A DNA stretch of 64,000 nt from Butyrivibrio sp. CB08 (GTDB lineage Bacteria > Bacillota > Clostridia > Lachnospirales > Lachnospiraceae). Made by a program: the position numbers and the translations under genes. The notes under the pieces were generated by a model. That model searched no databases, was not told the DNA's origin, and saw only the letters and a program-made list of their open reading frames with translations. The DNA is taken from positions 186,001 through 250,000 of the forward strand of contig NZ_RAIR01000004.1 of NCBI RefSeq assembly GCF_003625485.1, given 5' to 3'. Positions 53,978 through 63,598 of the stretch are shown piece after piece. The first letter of the stretch is position 1, and every line of letters begins with the position of its first letter.

Positions 53978-55693
53978 TTATGGAAGCATATCAGCATCGC
54001 CGAAGTACTCAGCCCACTTAGCTGCACGCTCGTCCATGATAGCCTGTCCGCCTGATGAGAGGTAATCTGACATGTAGCTGTCCCATGTAGAATCAAAGTC
54101 TGCAGGAGCTGCAACTACAGCGTTGTCATAGATCTGATCTCTCTTTGATGAAAGTGTATCACCAACACCAGCCTCAGCCTCGATAACACCAACGTTAACG
54201 TTGATAGGAGCAAGACCATCAGCAAGTGAGATCTTGTTAGCTGCATCTACAAGCTCTGGATCAGCCTCAGCATAACCATAAGCGATTGAAAGGTTAGCGA
54301 GATCCCAGTCACCAAAGTATGTTCCGTTACATGTGATTGTGTAGTCGATGTTCTTACCAGAGTTCTGGATTGCATCGCCTTCAGCAGCCTTGATCTGGAT
54401 AGCGCCGCTCTCAAGTACTTCGTGTGTAACACCCTCATCACCAGCCTGGAGGTACTTGATTGTCTCAGGCTTTGAAATGAAGTCAAGGTAAAGAAGAGAA
54501 GCTAAAGGCTCATCGTTTGTTGTAGGGAAGAAGAGCTTTCTGTCGCCTGCTGTTGAGTAGAGCCACTTAGCATACTTGCCAGCTGAGTTCTTGAAGCAGT
54601 CAACTGCTACGAACTTAGCGTCTTCGCCAACGTTTCTCTTAAGGTTAGCGTTGATTGAATCTTCACCGTTTCTGAATACGTAATCCCAGTTGTGCTGGAA
54701 TGCACCAACATAACCAGCCTTGATCATATCGTCCTCTGTTGTGTCTCCGCTTCCATAAAGAGCAAAATCCTTCCACATAAGGCCGTCGTTGTACCACTTG
54801 TTGAGAAGCTTAACAGCTTCCTTTGTCTGAGGCTCTGTAACCATTCTGTCATCAAAGCCGTTGATGTAATACTCTTTATCTGTGATCTGAGGATCCATGA
54901 AGGATGTGATGATGTTGCTTGCTCTCCAACCGATATCATAGCTTGTTGAGAAAGGAACCATCTTGGAAGCATCCTTGCCAAGAAGAGTATCAGCGTTGTC
55001 TCTGAAAGCTACGAGCATGTCTTCGAACTCCTGAGTTGTTGTAGGAGCCTTCATGTTAAGTGCATCGAGCCAGTCCTGACGAACGAAAGTAACGATTCTC
55101 TGCTGCTCAGCTCTTCTACCTTCGATTGCCCAAAGAGATCCAGTCTTAGGATCCTTGTCCCAAAGCATGTTTGTGTCCTCAAGCCAAGCCCAAAGGTTTG
55201 GTGTGTCAGCCTTGTACTCTTCTACAAGGTCCTTAAGGTCGATTACACCGCCCATGTCAGCGTATGTAAGAACTGTAGGATAGCTGTATGTTACGCAGAT
55301 GTCTGGAGCTTCCTGAGCTGCAAGGAGGTTGTTGATATCCTCTGTCTCTGTCCATCTTGGAACCTTCTTGAAAGTAACTTCTACGTTGTGCTCCTCGAGC
55401 ATTCCCTTTTTGATGTACTCTGTGTACATGTTGTTCTCAGGATCTGAACCACCGTCATTTCCTCTGTCATAGATCTCTACTGTGATAGATCTTGTGTCAG
55501 CGAACTTACCATCTGTAAGCTCTGATGAGCCAGCAGGCTCAGCTGGTGTCTCAGCCTGAGTTTCTGTTGCAGCAGGTGTCTCTGTAGCTGCAGGTGTTTC
55601 TGTTGTTGCTGCGCCCCCATTAGACTGTCCACAGGCAACCATTGAAAGTGCCATGGCAGAAGCAAGGAGCATGGATAATACCTTTTTCTTCAT
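53978..55693 (-). CDS. Extracellular solute-binding lipoprotein (LplA-like, oligosaccharide importer)
   Basis: About 571 residues. A lipoprotein signal peptide ends at LSMVAC (Cys21), then a Thr/Glu/Ala-rich linker (ATTETPAATETPAATETQAETPA) and a large type 1 sugar-binding fold. ATG 55693 has GGAGGTAAAGTT; the frame upstream to 55837 overlaps the permease gene. It follows two permease genes of the LplB/LplC type, which together match importers used for aldouronic acids and xylo-oligosaccharides in Paenibacillus-like systems; no ATP-binding subunit is in the window, as is common when a shared MsmK-type ATPase is used. Confidence 0.92.
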   Translation of the reverse strand: MKKKVLSMLLASAMALSMVACGQSNGGAATTETPAATETPAATETQAETPAEPAGSSELTDGKFADTRSITVEIYDRGNDGGSDPENNMYTEYIKKGMLEEHNVEVTFKKVPRWTETEDINNLLAAQEAPDICVTYSYPTVLTYADMGGVIDLKDLVEEYKADTPNLWAWLEDTNMLWDKDPKTGSLWAIEGRRAEQQRIVTFVRQDWLDALNMKAPTTTQEFEDMLVAFRDNADTLLGKDASKMVPFSTSYDIGWRASNIITSFMDPQITDKEYYINGFDDRMVTEPQTKEAVKLLNKWYNDGLMWKDFALYGSGDTTEDDMIKAGYVGAFQHNWDYVFRNGEDSINANLKRNVGEDAKFVAVDCFKNSAGKYAKWLYSTAGDRKLFFPTTNDEPLASLLYLDFISKPETIKYLQAGDEGVTHEVLESGAIQIKAAEGDAIQNSGKNIDYTITCNGTYFGDWDLANLSIAYGYAEADPELVDAANKISLADGLAPINVNVGVIEAEAGVGDTLSSKRDQIYDNAVVAAPADFDSTWDSYMSDYLSSGGQAIMDERAAKWAEYFGDADMLP

Positions 55694-55770
55694 AACTTTA
55701 CCTCCATTTTGCTTGTTGATAGATAATATGTGATCCCGTTTCGTGGGATAGGATCCGTAAGTTGTGCCCA

Positions 55771-56643
55771 TCACTCTTTTACCGCACCAAGAGTAACTCC
55801 GCTGATGAAGTACTTCTGAAGGAACGGGTAAATGCAAAGGATCGGAACTGTTGAAAACATTACGATCGCTGCCTTAAGTGACTCTGAAAGTCCGGGAGCT
55901 GAGAAGCCCTCCTGAGTTGCTACTTCTACTGAGTTGATGTTGTTGATGATGTTGTACAAAAGGAGCTGCAGTGGATAATACTTCTCTTCTCTCATGTACA
56001 TCAAAGCATCTGAGTAGCCATTCCATCTTCCTACTGCGTAGAACAGTGCCAGTGTAGCCATAACAGGCTTGGAAAGAGGAACATATATCTTGTAGAGGAT
56101 CTCGAAGAATGTTGCTCCGTCGATCTCTGCAGATTCTCTAAGGCTGTCTGGAATTCCGTAAAAGAAACTCCTCATGATGATCATGTTGTAAACACTAAGT
56201 ACTCCAGGAAGGATCAGAACCAGTGGGTTACTAAGAAGGTTCAGCTTCTGCATCAGCAGGTAGTTAGGAATTGTACCTGCGTTGAAGAACATAGTGATGG
56301 TAATAAAGATGTTGATAGCCTTTCTGCCGCGCAGCTTCTCAAAGATGAGAGGGAATGCGCACAGTGTTGTCATAGTCAGGGACAGAAGTGTGCAGATAAC
56401 TGTAAGTATTACTGTCCATGCAAAGGCTCTTATGTATTTAGGGTCCTTAAGGACTGTTGAGTACGCGTTGAAGTTAAGGCCCTTTGGAATGAGATATACT
56501 TCGTTTCTTACCAGAAAATCAGTTCCGCTCAGGGACTTGGCAAGAAGGTTAAGCATTGGGATGATACATATTGCGCTGACAATCAGGCAAAGAAATACAA
56601 AAAACATATCCCAGGCTTTTTCGCCGTTTGATTTAATTTTCAT
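55771..56643 (-). CDS. Sugar ABC transporter permease, LplC/YtcP type
   Basis: 290 residues with six membrane segments. The EAA-like cytoplasmic loop ESAEIDGATFFEILYKIYVPLSKPVMATLALFYAV is present near residues 190-220. It pairs with the permease encoded upstream; the C-terminal FLQKYFISGVTLGAVKE is typical of this subfamily. Spaced 14 bases after that gene. Confidence 0.94.
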   Translation of the reverse strand: MKIKSNGEKAWDMFFVFLCLIVSAICIIPMLNLLAKSLSGTDFLVRNEVYLIPKGLNFNAYSTVLKDPKYIRAFAWTVILTVICTLLSLTMTTLCAFPLIFEKLRGRKAINIFITITMFFNAGTIPNYLLMQKLNLLSNPLVLILPGVLSVYNMIIMRSFFYGIPDSLRESAEIDGATFFEILYKIYVPLSKPVMATLALFYAVGRWNGYSDALMYMREEKYYPLQLLLYNIINNINSVEVATQEGFSAPGLSESLKAAIVMFSTVPILCIYPFLQKYFISGVTLGAVKE

Positions 56644-56657
56644 CTCTTAGCCCCCCT

Positions 56658-57599
56658 TTACCAGATTCCTCTCTCGCCAAGCTTGCGAGAGATCCAGTTA
56701 GCCATCAGCAGGAAGAATACTCCTACTACGGACTGGAATAGTCCAACGGCCGTTGTAAGGGAGAACTGAAGACCCTTAATACCGACTCTGTAAACGAATG
56801 TTGCGATAACGTCTGCCACACGCATTACGAGGTTGTTCTGGAATGCGAATGGTCTGTCAAATCCGCCGCCAAGGATGTTACCAAGGCTCATGATAAGAAG
56901 AACGACGATTGTTGGCTTGATGCCTGGAAGTGTGATGTGCCAGATCTTTCTGAATCTGCCAGCTCCGTCAACGGAAGCTGCCTCGTAGAGCTCTGGGTTG
57001 ATACCAGCAATTGCTGCCAGATAAACGATGGAGCCCCATCCAAAGTTCTGCCATATACCAAATCCGATGTAACTGCCTACCCAGTGTGCCTCGTCATTAA
57101 GGAAAGGAATTGCCTCTCCGCCAAGGTTCTGGATAACCATGTTAACTAGACCTGCGTTTGGTGCAAGGAGCTGCAGAGCCAAGCTGTAGATGATGACCCA
57201 TGAAAGGAAGTGGGGCATGTATGCTATGGTCTGAACCACCTTCTTATAACGAACAAAGCAGAGCTCGTTAAGGATAAGTGCAAAGATGATTGGTGCCGGG
57301 AATCCAAAAATAAGATCCAGCAGATTAAGTGTAAGAGTGTTCTTCAGGGCATATCTGAAATCGTTATTCTGGAATGCCTTGATGAAATACTCAAATCCGT
57401 GATTCTTGGCAAGTGGCTGTGTCCAAATGCTGCCCATCAGGCTGTATTTTTTAAAGGCGATCTGTACGTACACCATAGGAACGTACTTGAAGATCAAAAG
57501 ATACAGAAGAGGCAAAAACAGCATTGCGTACAGCTGCCAGTACTTCTTCATATAGACGCCGAATTTCTGTTTAGACTGCGTCTGTGCTGGTTTACTCAT
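56658..57599 (-). CDS. Sugar ABC transporter permease, LplB type
   Basis: About 313 residues with six membrane segments. EAA loop YEAASVDGAGRFRKIWHITLPGIKPTIVVLLIMSLG. ATG 57599 has AGGAGGAAGAAA, better than the in-frame start at 57632, which lies inside the GH115 gene. It forms the channel with the LplC-type subunit. Starts 10 bases after GH115 ends, so the alpha-glucuronidase and its importer are in one operon. Confidence 0.94.
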   Translation of the reverse strand: MSKPAQTQSKQKFGVYMKKYWQLYAMLFLPLLYLLIFKYVPMVYVQIAFKKYSLMGSIWTQPLAKNHGFEYFIKAFQNNDFRYALKNTLTLNLLDLIFGFPAPIIFALILNELCFVRYKKVVQTIAYMPHFLSWVIIYSLALQLLAPNAGLVNMVIQNLGGEAIPFLNDEAHWVGSYIGFGIWQNFGWGSIVYLAAIAGINPELYEAASVDGAGRFRKIWHITLPGIKPTIVVLLIMSLGNILGGGFDRPFAFQNNLVMRVADVIATFVYRVGIKGLQFSLTTAVGLFQSVVGVFFLLMANWISRKLGERGIW

Positions 57600-57609
57600 T
57601 TTCTTCCTC

Positions 57610-60477
57610 CTAACTTTCACTGGAAGATTCATCTTCCAGTCTGATGTAACTCTCCCTTGGTCCCAAGTAGGACTTTGGAAGCTCTATTCCAGATCTCACA
57701 AGCAGTACTCTCTCAAGTACGATCCCCTGGCTTGCGCCGTAGAACTTAAGGGTGTTTTCTCCCTTTTTACACTTAACCGAGACTGAAACCTTCTTAACGC
57801 TATCCCTTGCTTCCTCGCGCCACTGCTTGCTAAAGAAGAACTCCTTGTCCGGCTCTCTGACTGTGTTTACAGTCTGGATCTTGCCGCCGTTTACGGAATA
57901 GCTCAGATACTGACCTTCTTTAAACGTAACCGGTGTAGTTGGTGCCAGGTCAAAGGTCAGGTCATAATCCCCTTCATCCCTGGTATAGAACCTGTATGTA
58001 ACAGATGGTTTTTTCTTATCACCTGTAAAATCATGGATCACAGGGAATGCCTTAATGGCGCTTCCTGTTCTGCCGTAGGGCTTAAGTACCTTGAAACAAC
58101 CCTTTGACGTATCTTCGCTTTCTGCGAAGTGCTCAGCTTCCATACAGATGTATCCATCACTCTCAACAAACATGCCCTCCGGTGCCTTTGGCGGAGCTAC
58201 CAGTACCGTTACATGAGCAGTTCCAAAACCGATGCTCTCTACTGTAAATGTACCTGTTGCCTTATCAGTTAAAAGAGCTTTATCTACCGAAAGGGTGATC
58301 CTCTCTCTTACGGAAACCTCTCCTTCTGTTTTGGAGAAGTTCAGCCAGCTGCAATCAGTTCTTATCCTGTATCTGAATGGCTTGTCGCTTCCGCTTATAA
58401 GGTCAAACTGGATACTACTAACATCAGGGCGGAGCATGTTGCTCCAGGTCTGGGGCTTGTCGCACCACTCAAGTCCTGTCATGTAGTGCTCATCATCAGC
58501 TCTTGCCACCAGCATCCTTGGGGAATTAGCCCCGTAAACAAGGTGTCTTACCGGATACCTGTTGTCCTCTTCGTTCCAGTTTATAAATCCAACGTGCTCG
58601 GACTTACCAAAGCCCTTGTAGTAACCATCGTCAACTGTCTCGTACTCATCTATGATCTCAGCATCTGCCCTGACACACACGTCAAGTTCATCAGCTACGA
58701 TGTTGGCTTCTACTCTGTTCTGGCTTGCATAAAACATGTTTCTGCCTGCCAGTATCCACATCTTCATCAGGTTGGCTGTTCCGCAGGACGGATAATACAG
58801 CAGGGATATAAATGCCGACATATCCTGTTCCTGAATCTTCTTTTTAAGTGCAGCTGCCTCCTTGAGGATCTCATTGGAAGTAGCAAGCACCATGTCTGCC
58901 TCGCCATAATGAAGCGGGTCGTACACATATGGGTTCATGATCTCATGTCTTCTCTTTTCAAGAAGGGATGTGTAATCCCATATGATCTTCTTTATCTTAT
59001 TCCTGCCAGAGAGAGGAAGCATTGCTCCAAACTGCCTCTCTGCCCAGTTATCTACATATTCCTGTGTGATGGCTGCATCTGTGCCGCCCCATTTTTCTAT
59101 GTCGTATGCAAGGTCCAGGAAGTAGGAAAGTCCCAGCTCCTGGGTTCCAATATCTCCAACATTTACGACCCAGATCTGTCTTACTCCGAACTCGTAGGCT
59201 GCAGTCATCTGCTCCCAAACCCTTGGAAGATATGTGGCTCCGATCCATTTAAAGGAATATGGTCCGCCGTGCATATCCATGTGATAGTACATGCCAAATC
59301 CGCCCGGGTGGTCTGCTATCTCTTTTGACGGAAGCGTCCTTGTGTATCCAACGTTGTTGTCAGATAGCATCAGGGTCACGCCCTCAAGCTCGGGATCTCC
59401 CATAAGACCCTTAGTCTTGTCATCTCCGTAGAAGAACTCTTCCACTTCGGAGAAAAGAACTATCTGCCTCGGTACTTTATCAAGATCTATATCTATGGTC
59501 TCGCGGATAAGGTCGTTCTGAGTTTTAAGAACATCACGAAGGAGATCTATGTTGTCCTCAAGACTTGCGTCTTCTCCAAGGATCTTACTGTCTCTCTCAC
59601 CGCGCATACCCAGCGTTATAACATTTTCAAAGGACTTATTTCTAAGAAGTCCGTCTCTCCAGAATCTCGTGATGCCGTCTCTGTTATTAACAAAACTCCA
59701 GTCATCACCGTAGAGAGAGTTCTCTCCGCGAAGGAGTCTGTACTCCTCGCCGCTTCTCATGCAGGGTTCGTGGTGTGAGGTACTCATCACAACGCCGTAC
59801 TCATCTGCAAGTCTTGCACTCTCAAGTCCCGGTCCGTCCATGCTGAAGTTTGAATTCCACATGGCTGGCCACAGGTAATTGCCTTTAAGTCTTAGTAGCA
59901 GTTCAAAAATCCGTTCGTAGCACATGGCGTTTATTCCGCCGAAGTGCTCCATGGCCCAGTTTCCAAAAGCTGGCCATTCATCATTTATGAAGAATCCCCT
60001 GTATCTGACTGAAGGCTCTTTTGTAACCACATTGACCTCGTCTGTCAGGGATACGTTCTTTCTCTTTTTGGGAATTACATGATTCCAGTTAACAAGTGGT
60101 GAAACACCAAGGAGTTCTGACAGATGGAACAGTCCGTAAATCGTTCCTCTCTTGTCACTTCCGGCGATGACCAGTGCATGATCTACGCCTTCCATCGGAG
60201 CATCTATAACCTGAAAGCTATAGACTTCCCATCTCCCCCTTACCTCATCCAAATCCAGTAGTCCGTTATCTTCCAGTTCCTTAAGGTAATCGCTTCTATC
60301 TACAGTTCCAAAGATTATCAGATTTCTGCACTTACAGCCTCTTGTGTACTCACCTGCGTGAAAACCAGTGACCAGAAACAGGTCCTGTCTGACCAGGGCT
60401 GCAACCTTATTGACTCCGGGAAATGATTTAGACTCGTAAGTGAACATTAACCTGTTATCGAAACTTACCTTAGACAC
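57610..60477 (-). CDS. GH115 family alpha-glucuronidase
   Basis: About 955 residues. Typical GH115 architecture: an N-terminal domain, the TIM-barrel-like catalytic domain (about 150-500) with FFINDEWPAFGNWAMEHFGGINAMCYERIFELLLRLKGNYLWPAMWN, the SEVEEFFYGDD region and the WVVNVGDIGTQELGLSYFLDLAYD motif, then helical and C-terminal beta domains. GH115 enzymes remove (4-O-methyl)glucuronic acid from internal as well as terminal xylose of glucuronoxylan. No signal peptide. The start is GTG: 60477 with GGTGGGGG five bases away is favoured over GTG 60489 inside that site. Precedes the importer genes. Confidence 0.93.
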   Translation of the reverse strand: MSKVSFDNRLMFTYESKSFPGVNKVAALVRQDLFLVTGFHAGEYTRGCKCRNLIIFGTVDRSDYLKELEDNGLLDLDEVRGRWEVYSFQVIDAPMEGVDHALVIAGSDKRGTIYGLFHLSELLGVSPLVNWNHVIPKKRKNVSLTDEVNVVTKEPSVRYRGFFINDEWPAFGNWAMEHFGGINAMCYERIFELLLRLKGNYLWPAMWNSNFSMDGPGLESARLADEYGVVMSTSHHEPCMRSGEEYRLLRGENSLYGDDWSFVNNRDGITRFWRDGLLRNKSFENVITLGMRGERDSKILGEDASLEDNIDLLRDVLKTQNDLIRETIDIDLDKVPRQIVLFSEVEEFFYGDDKTKGLMGDPELEGVTLMLSDNNVGYTRTLPSKEIADHPGGFGMYYHMDMHGGPYSFKWIGATYLPRVWEQMTAAYEFGVRQIWVVNVGDIGTQELGLSYFLDLAYDIEKWGGTDAAITQEYVDNWAERQFGAMLPLSGRNKIKKIIWDYTSLLEKRRHEIMNPYVYDPLHYGEADMVLATSNEILKEAAALKKKIQEQDMSAFISLLYYPSCGTANLMKMWILAGRNMFYASQNRVEANIVADELDVCVRADAEIIDEYETVDDGYYKGFGKSEHVGFINWNEEDNRYPVRHLVYGANSPRMLVARADDEHYMTGLEWCDKPQTWSNMLRPDVSSIQFDLISGSDKPFRYRIRTDCSWLNFSKTEGEVSVRERITLSVDKALLTDKATGTFTVESIGFGTAHVTVLVAPPKAPEGMFVESDGYICMEAEHFAESEDTSKGCFKVLKPYGRTGSAIKAFPVIHDFTGDKKKPSVTYRFYTRDEGDYDLTFDLAPTTPVTFKEGQYLSYSVNGGKIQTVNTVREPDKEFFFSKQWREEARDSVKKVSVSVKCKKGENTLKFYGASQGIVLERVLLVRSGIELPKSYLGPRESYIRLEDESSSES

Positions 60478-60645
60478 TTTAACCCCCACCAGGTTCTGAT
60501 TTCACTTTTGCTTGTTGATGTTTCCCCATTTCAATGATATAAATAATCATAAGATATGGGATTTTATAATAAATACACAAAATGCAGTAAGTTTTTTGCA
60601 TTTTCCGATATAAACTGCACAACCATTTCCGGAGGGGTTTAAACC

Positions 60646-61506
60646 ATGAAAAAGAGCCTTAACTGCCCATACAGTATGATCGATCAGGAGATCATCTGTG
60701 AGCACAAAATGGCCAGAGTTACACCCGAAGATATAAATACCGTTCACAATCATGATGGCTATGAAGTTGTTCTGTTCCTTAAGGGGGATGTAAACATCAT
60801 GATAGAGCCTGAGCTCTTTAAGATGAAAAGAGGGGACATGTTCTTTATCAGCCCCCTTGTTTTCCATGGGATAGACCTTGAAGATATCACTGGCTACGAG
60901 AGAATCGTCATCAACGTGCAGTACGAATACCTGAAGAACCTTGGGGATGCTGAGACAGACTTCAGTACCCTCTTTAGAAATTGCGACTCCGCCAACATGA
61001 ATCACCTTCGTATTCCTGAGGAGTCCATCTCCAAGTTTATCTCTATCGCTGGTAAGCTCGAAGAAGCGCTCCACTCAAAGAGCTATGGCCACAGCGTCCT
61101 GTCCAAGGCATATCTTGCCGAGTTCCTTCTTTTGACATGCAAGTATTCAGAGAACGTTCCTCCTCAGAAAAAGAGAAGTTCCATGCCTGTAGTCGTATCC
61201 AAGATCCTTGATTATATCGACACACATCTCTCGGAAGATATCACTATAAATGCCATGTCTGCTGAGCTTCACTACAGCTCTGACCACTTGAGCAGGGCTT
61301 TTAGCGAAGCAACTGGCGATTCTTTAAAACATTACATTAATGCAAAGAAAATTGCTCTGGCGCAAAAATTATTGCTTCAGAACAATTCTCCTTACGATGT
61401 CTGCTTTATGGTTGGATATAATAACTATTCCAGCTTTTCAAGGCGCTTCTCAAAACAGATCGGAATGTCACCAAAACAGTTCCAGCTGTCTTATCGCGCA
61501 AGTTAA
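60646..61506 (+). CDS. AraC-family transcriptional regulator
   Basis: 286 residues. A cupin-like N-terminal sensor domain (about 25-140; HNHDGYEVVLFLKGDVNIMIEPELFKMKRGDMFFISPLVFHGI) and a C-terminal double helix-turn-helix (about 185-284; ILDYIDTHLSEDITINAMSAELHYSSDHLSRAFSEATGDSLKHYINAKK and VGYNNYSSFSRRFSKQIGMSPKQF). It is divergent from GH115 and the importer; it probably binds a xylose or uronic-acid-derived sugar and regulates them. GGAGGGG precedes the start. The 168-base divergent gap is A/T-rich; I assign no exact promoter there. Confidence 0.93.
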   Translation: MKKSLNCPYSMIDQEIICEHKMARVTPEDINTVHNHDGYEVVLFLKGDVNIMIEPELFKMKRGDMFFISPLVFHGIDLEDITGYERIVINVQYEYLKNLGDAETDFSTLFRNCDSANMNHLRIPEESISKFISIAGKLEEALHSKSYGHSVLSKAYLAEFLLLTCKYSENVPPQKKRSSMPVVVSKILDYIDTHLSEDITINAMSAELHYSSDHLSRAFSEATGDSLKHYINAKKIALAQKLLLQNNSPYDVCFMVGYNNYSSFSRRFSKQIGMSPKQFQLSYRAS

Positions 61507-61516
61507 GGGCGACTCT

Positions 61517-63502
61517 TTAATAGATGGTTCTGCCCTTCTCATCAGGGATCATACTCTTTCTATAGAAGTATGAGTTCACCTGATCTCTCCACTCTCTGGC
61601 ATTATCAAGCTGAAGGTCAAATCTCTTCTTAACTCTGTCAAAGCTTTCGGCAGGGATCACTTCTTTTAACTTATCCCAGTCAGCAGCAAGGCCTCTTGCC
61701 TCTTCCTCACCCTCAAAGTGGCTGTCGTAGATGTGCTGCATCAAAGTCTTACCAGTCTTGAGCTTCCATGTATATGGAATGTGATGGAAGAAAAGAAGAA
61801 GCTCTTCCGGACAGGTATTGGGGTCGTTGTACATCTTAGCGTTCTCTTCGTAGTACTGCTGAGCATAGCCTGTACCCTTATCTGTCCTGTCAACGCCGAT
61901 TCCCAAATGATCAGCTCTGTGATAAGTTCCCCATCTTGAATATTCATAACCGTCAACACTTGGTCCGTAGTGGCCCATAGGTGTTACCATCCAGCCAATT
62001 CCAAGAGGGCTTGTGTATTTCTCGTATATCTCTCTGGATCTAAGGAGCATGCTGCAAAGGATGTCGCTCTCTTTTTCAGGAAGGTTAAAGGTCTGGGCAA
62101 TCCACTCTTTTGCAATCTCCTCGGATGTAAGGCGGGTGTTAAAAGAGAGCCTTCCAAAACCGTAGAGATTGGCTGCAGCCAGGTCATTGCCAGTCCAGTT
62201 CTCGTCGTTTCCTGTGTTGATTACTGCTGCCATTCCACCAAGCTTATTGCCCATGGTGCGGCCGCTTACTACATCTGCTACTGTGTCCTTACCCCTGTTG
62301 CAGTGGGTGTGGAAATCAAGGACTTCCTTGTACATTGGGATAAGGTAGCAAAGATCTATCTGATGACCTGTGTATTCCTGAGCGACCTGAACCTCAAGCA
62401 TCTGGTTGGTGTGCATAAGGCCACCAAGAAGAGGTGATACAGGTTCGCGGATCTGGAAATCCATTGGTCCGTTCTTGATCTGAAGGATGACGTTGTCATG
62501 ATATGCTCCGTCAAGATCCTTGAAGTAATCGTAACCAGCTCTTGCTCTGTCAGTCTTGGTGTCGCGCCAGTCCTGAGTGCAGTTATATACAAAGCATCTC
62601 CAGATGATGATTCCGCCGTAGGGCTTTATCACATCTGCAAGCATGTTGGCTCCGTCAGCCTGGGTTCTGCCATAAGTGAATGGTCCGGGTCTTCCCTCAG
62701 AGTCAGCCTTTACAAGAAAACCTCCAAAGCCCGGGAGTCTGTCATAAACTTCTTTTATCTTGTCCTCCCACCAGGAGATGACATCTTTATCTAAAGGATC
62801 ACAGGTATCAAGGCCACCAAGCTCAATAGGGGATGCAAAGTTAAGGGACATGTACAGCTTGATGCCATAACCCTCAAAGATATCTGAAAGCTCTTTTACC
62901 TTATCAAAATATCTGTCGGTGATAAGGTAGGATGCTGCGCCCTTGACGTTTACGTTATTTATTACGATGCCATTGATGCCAATGCTGGCCATGAAGCGGG
63001 CGTAGTCTCTGGTCCTGTCATCTATTACGATCTCTTCATTTACATAGAAGAAGGATTCTCCGGAGTAACCTCTCTCGATGCTGCCATCCATGTTGTCCCA
63101 GTGGTTCATCATTCGAAGAGGGTTAGTTGGAGCCGCATTTTCTTCCACCTCTGTAGCTCTTTTCCCGCAGGCGATCTGACGAAGGATGGCGAACACGCCG
63201 TAGAGAACACCCTTTTCATCAAAAGCCTCAAGAAGGATTCCGTCGTGGCTTCCGTCAATGCGGTAGCCCTCTATAGGAAGGGTTCTGTTCTGGGAAATTG
63301 TGAAGGTGAGAGCATCTGCGCTCACTTCCTCAGTGACAGTTTCTAAAGTCATGGCAAGGATACCCTTTTCAAACTCCGAAAGGGCATTTCGCAAAACCTT
63401 ATTTTCTTTGTCAAAGCCGGTAACAGCTATTATCCAGGACTTCTGTCCCTCATACATCTTGTGATAGTCAAGCCATAGCTGTGTCCATTTTTTTGGTTCC
63501 AT
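61517..63502 (-). CDS. aguA: GH67 alpha-glucuronidase
   Basis: 661 residues, the usual GH67 length. It removes 4-O-methyl-glucuronic acid from the non-reducing end of aldouronic acids. The catalytic acids are clear: Glu269 (KADSEGRPGPFTYGR), Asp348 (NGPMDFQIREP) and Glu376 (VAQEYTGHQ). Their spacing (79 and 28) matches Glu285-Asp364-Glu392 of the Geobacillus enzyme. No signal peptide, so cytoplasmic. It lies between two plus-strand AraC genes, 94 bases from the second start, and is probably a single transcription unit. Confidence 0.97.
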   Translation of the reverse strand: MEPKKWTQLWLDYHKMYEGQKSWIIAVTGFDKENKVLRNALSEFEKGILAMTLETVTEEVSADALTFTISQNRTLPIEGYRIDGSHDGILLEAFDEKGVLYGVFAILRQIACGKRATEVEENAAPTNPLRMMNHWDNMDGSIERGYSGESFFYVNEEIVIDDRTRDYARFMASIGINGIVINNVNVKGAASYLITDRYFDKVKELSDIFEGYGIKLYMSLNFASPIELGGLDTCDPLDKDVISWWEDKIKEVYDRLPGFGGFLVKADSEGRPGPFTYGRTQADGANMLADVIKPYGGIIIWRCFVYNCTQDWRDTKTDRARAGYDYFKDLDGAYHDNVILQIKNGPMDFQIREPVSPLLGGLMHTNQMLEVQVAQEYTGHQIDLCYLIPMYKEVLDFHTHCNRGKDTVADVVSGRTMGNKLGGMAAVINTGNDENWTGNDLAAANLYGFGRLSFNTRLTSEEIAKEWIAQTFNLPEKESDILCSMLLRSREIYEKYTSPLGIGWMVTPMGHYGPSVDGYEYSRWGTYHRADHLGIGVDRTDKGTGYAQQYYEENAKMYNDPNTCPEELLLFFHHIPYTWKLKTGKTLMQHIYDSHFEGEEEARGLAADWDKLKEVIPAESFDRVKKRFDLQLDNAREWRDQVNSYFYRKSMIPDEKGRTIY

Positions 63503-63598
63503 TTTAATAAACCTCTTTCCATATCTTGGTATTTAATTTGGAGCTTTTATGCTAGAATAACAGGGTATTAAGCTGTTAACTTACAAAGGAGCAGGGTA

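Noticed and set aside
57600..57632. Upstream start of the LplB-type permease
   Set aside because: It lies inside the GH115 coding end; ATG 57599 has the consensus AGGAGG.
58486..59328. 280-codon plus-strand frame inside GH115
   Set aside because: It is antisense to the GH115 catalytic region, rich in Cys/His/Leu without domain pattern: a shadow frame.
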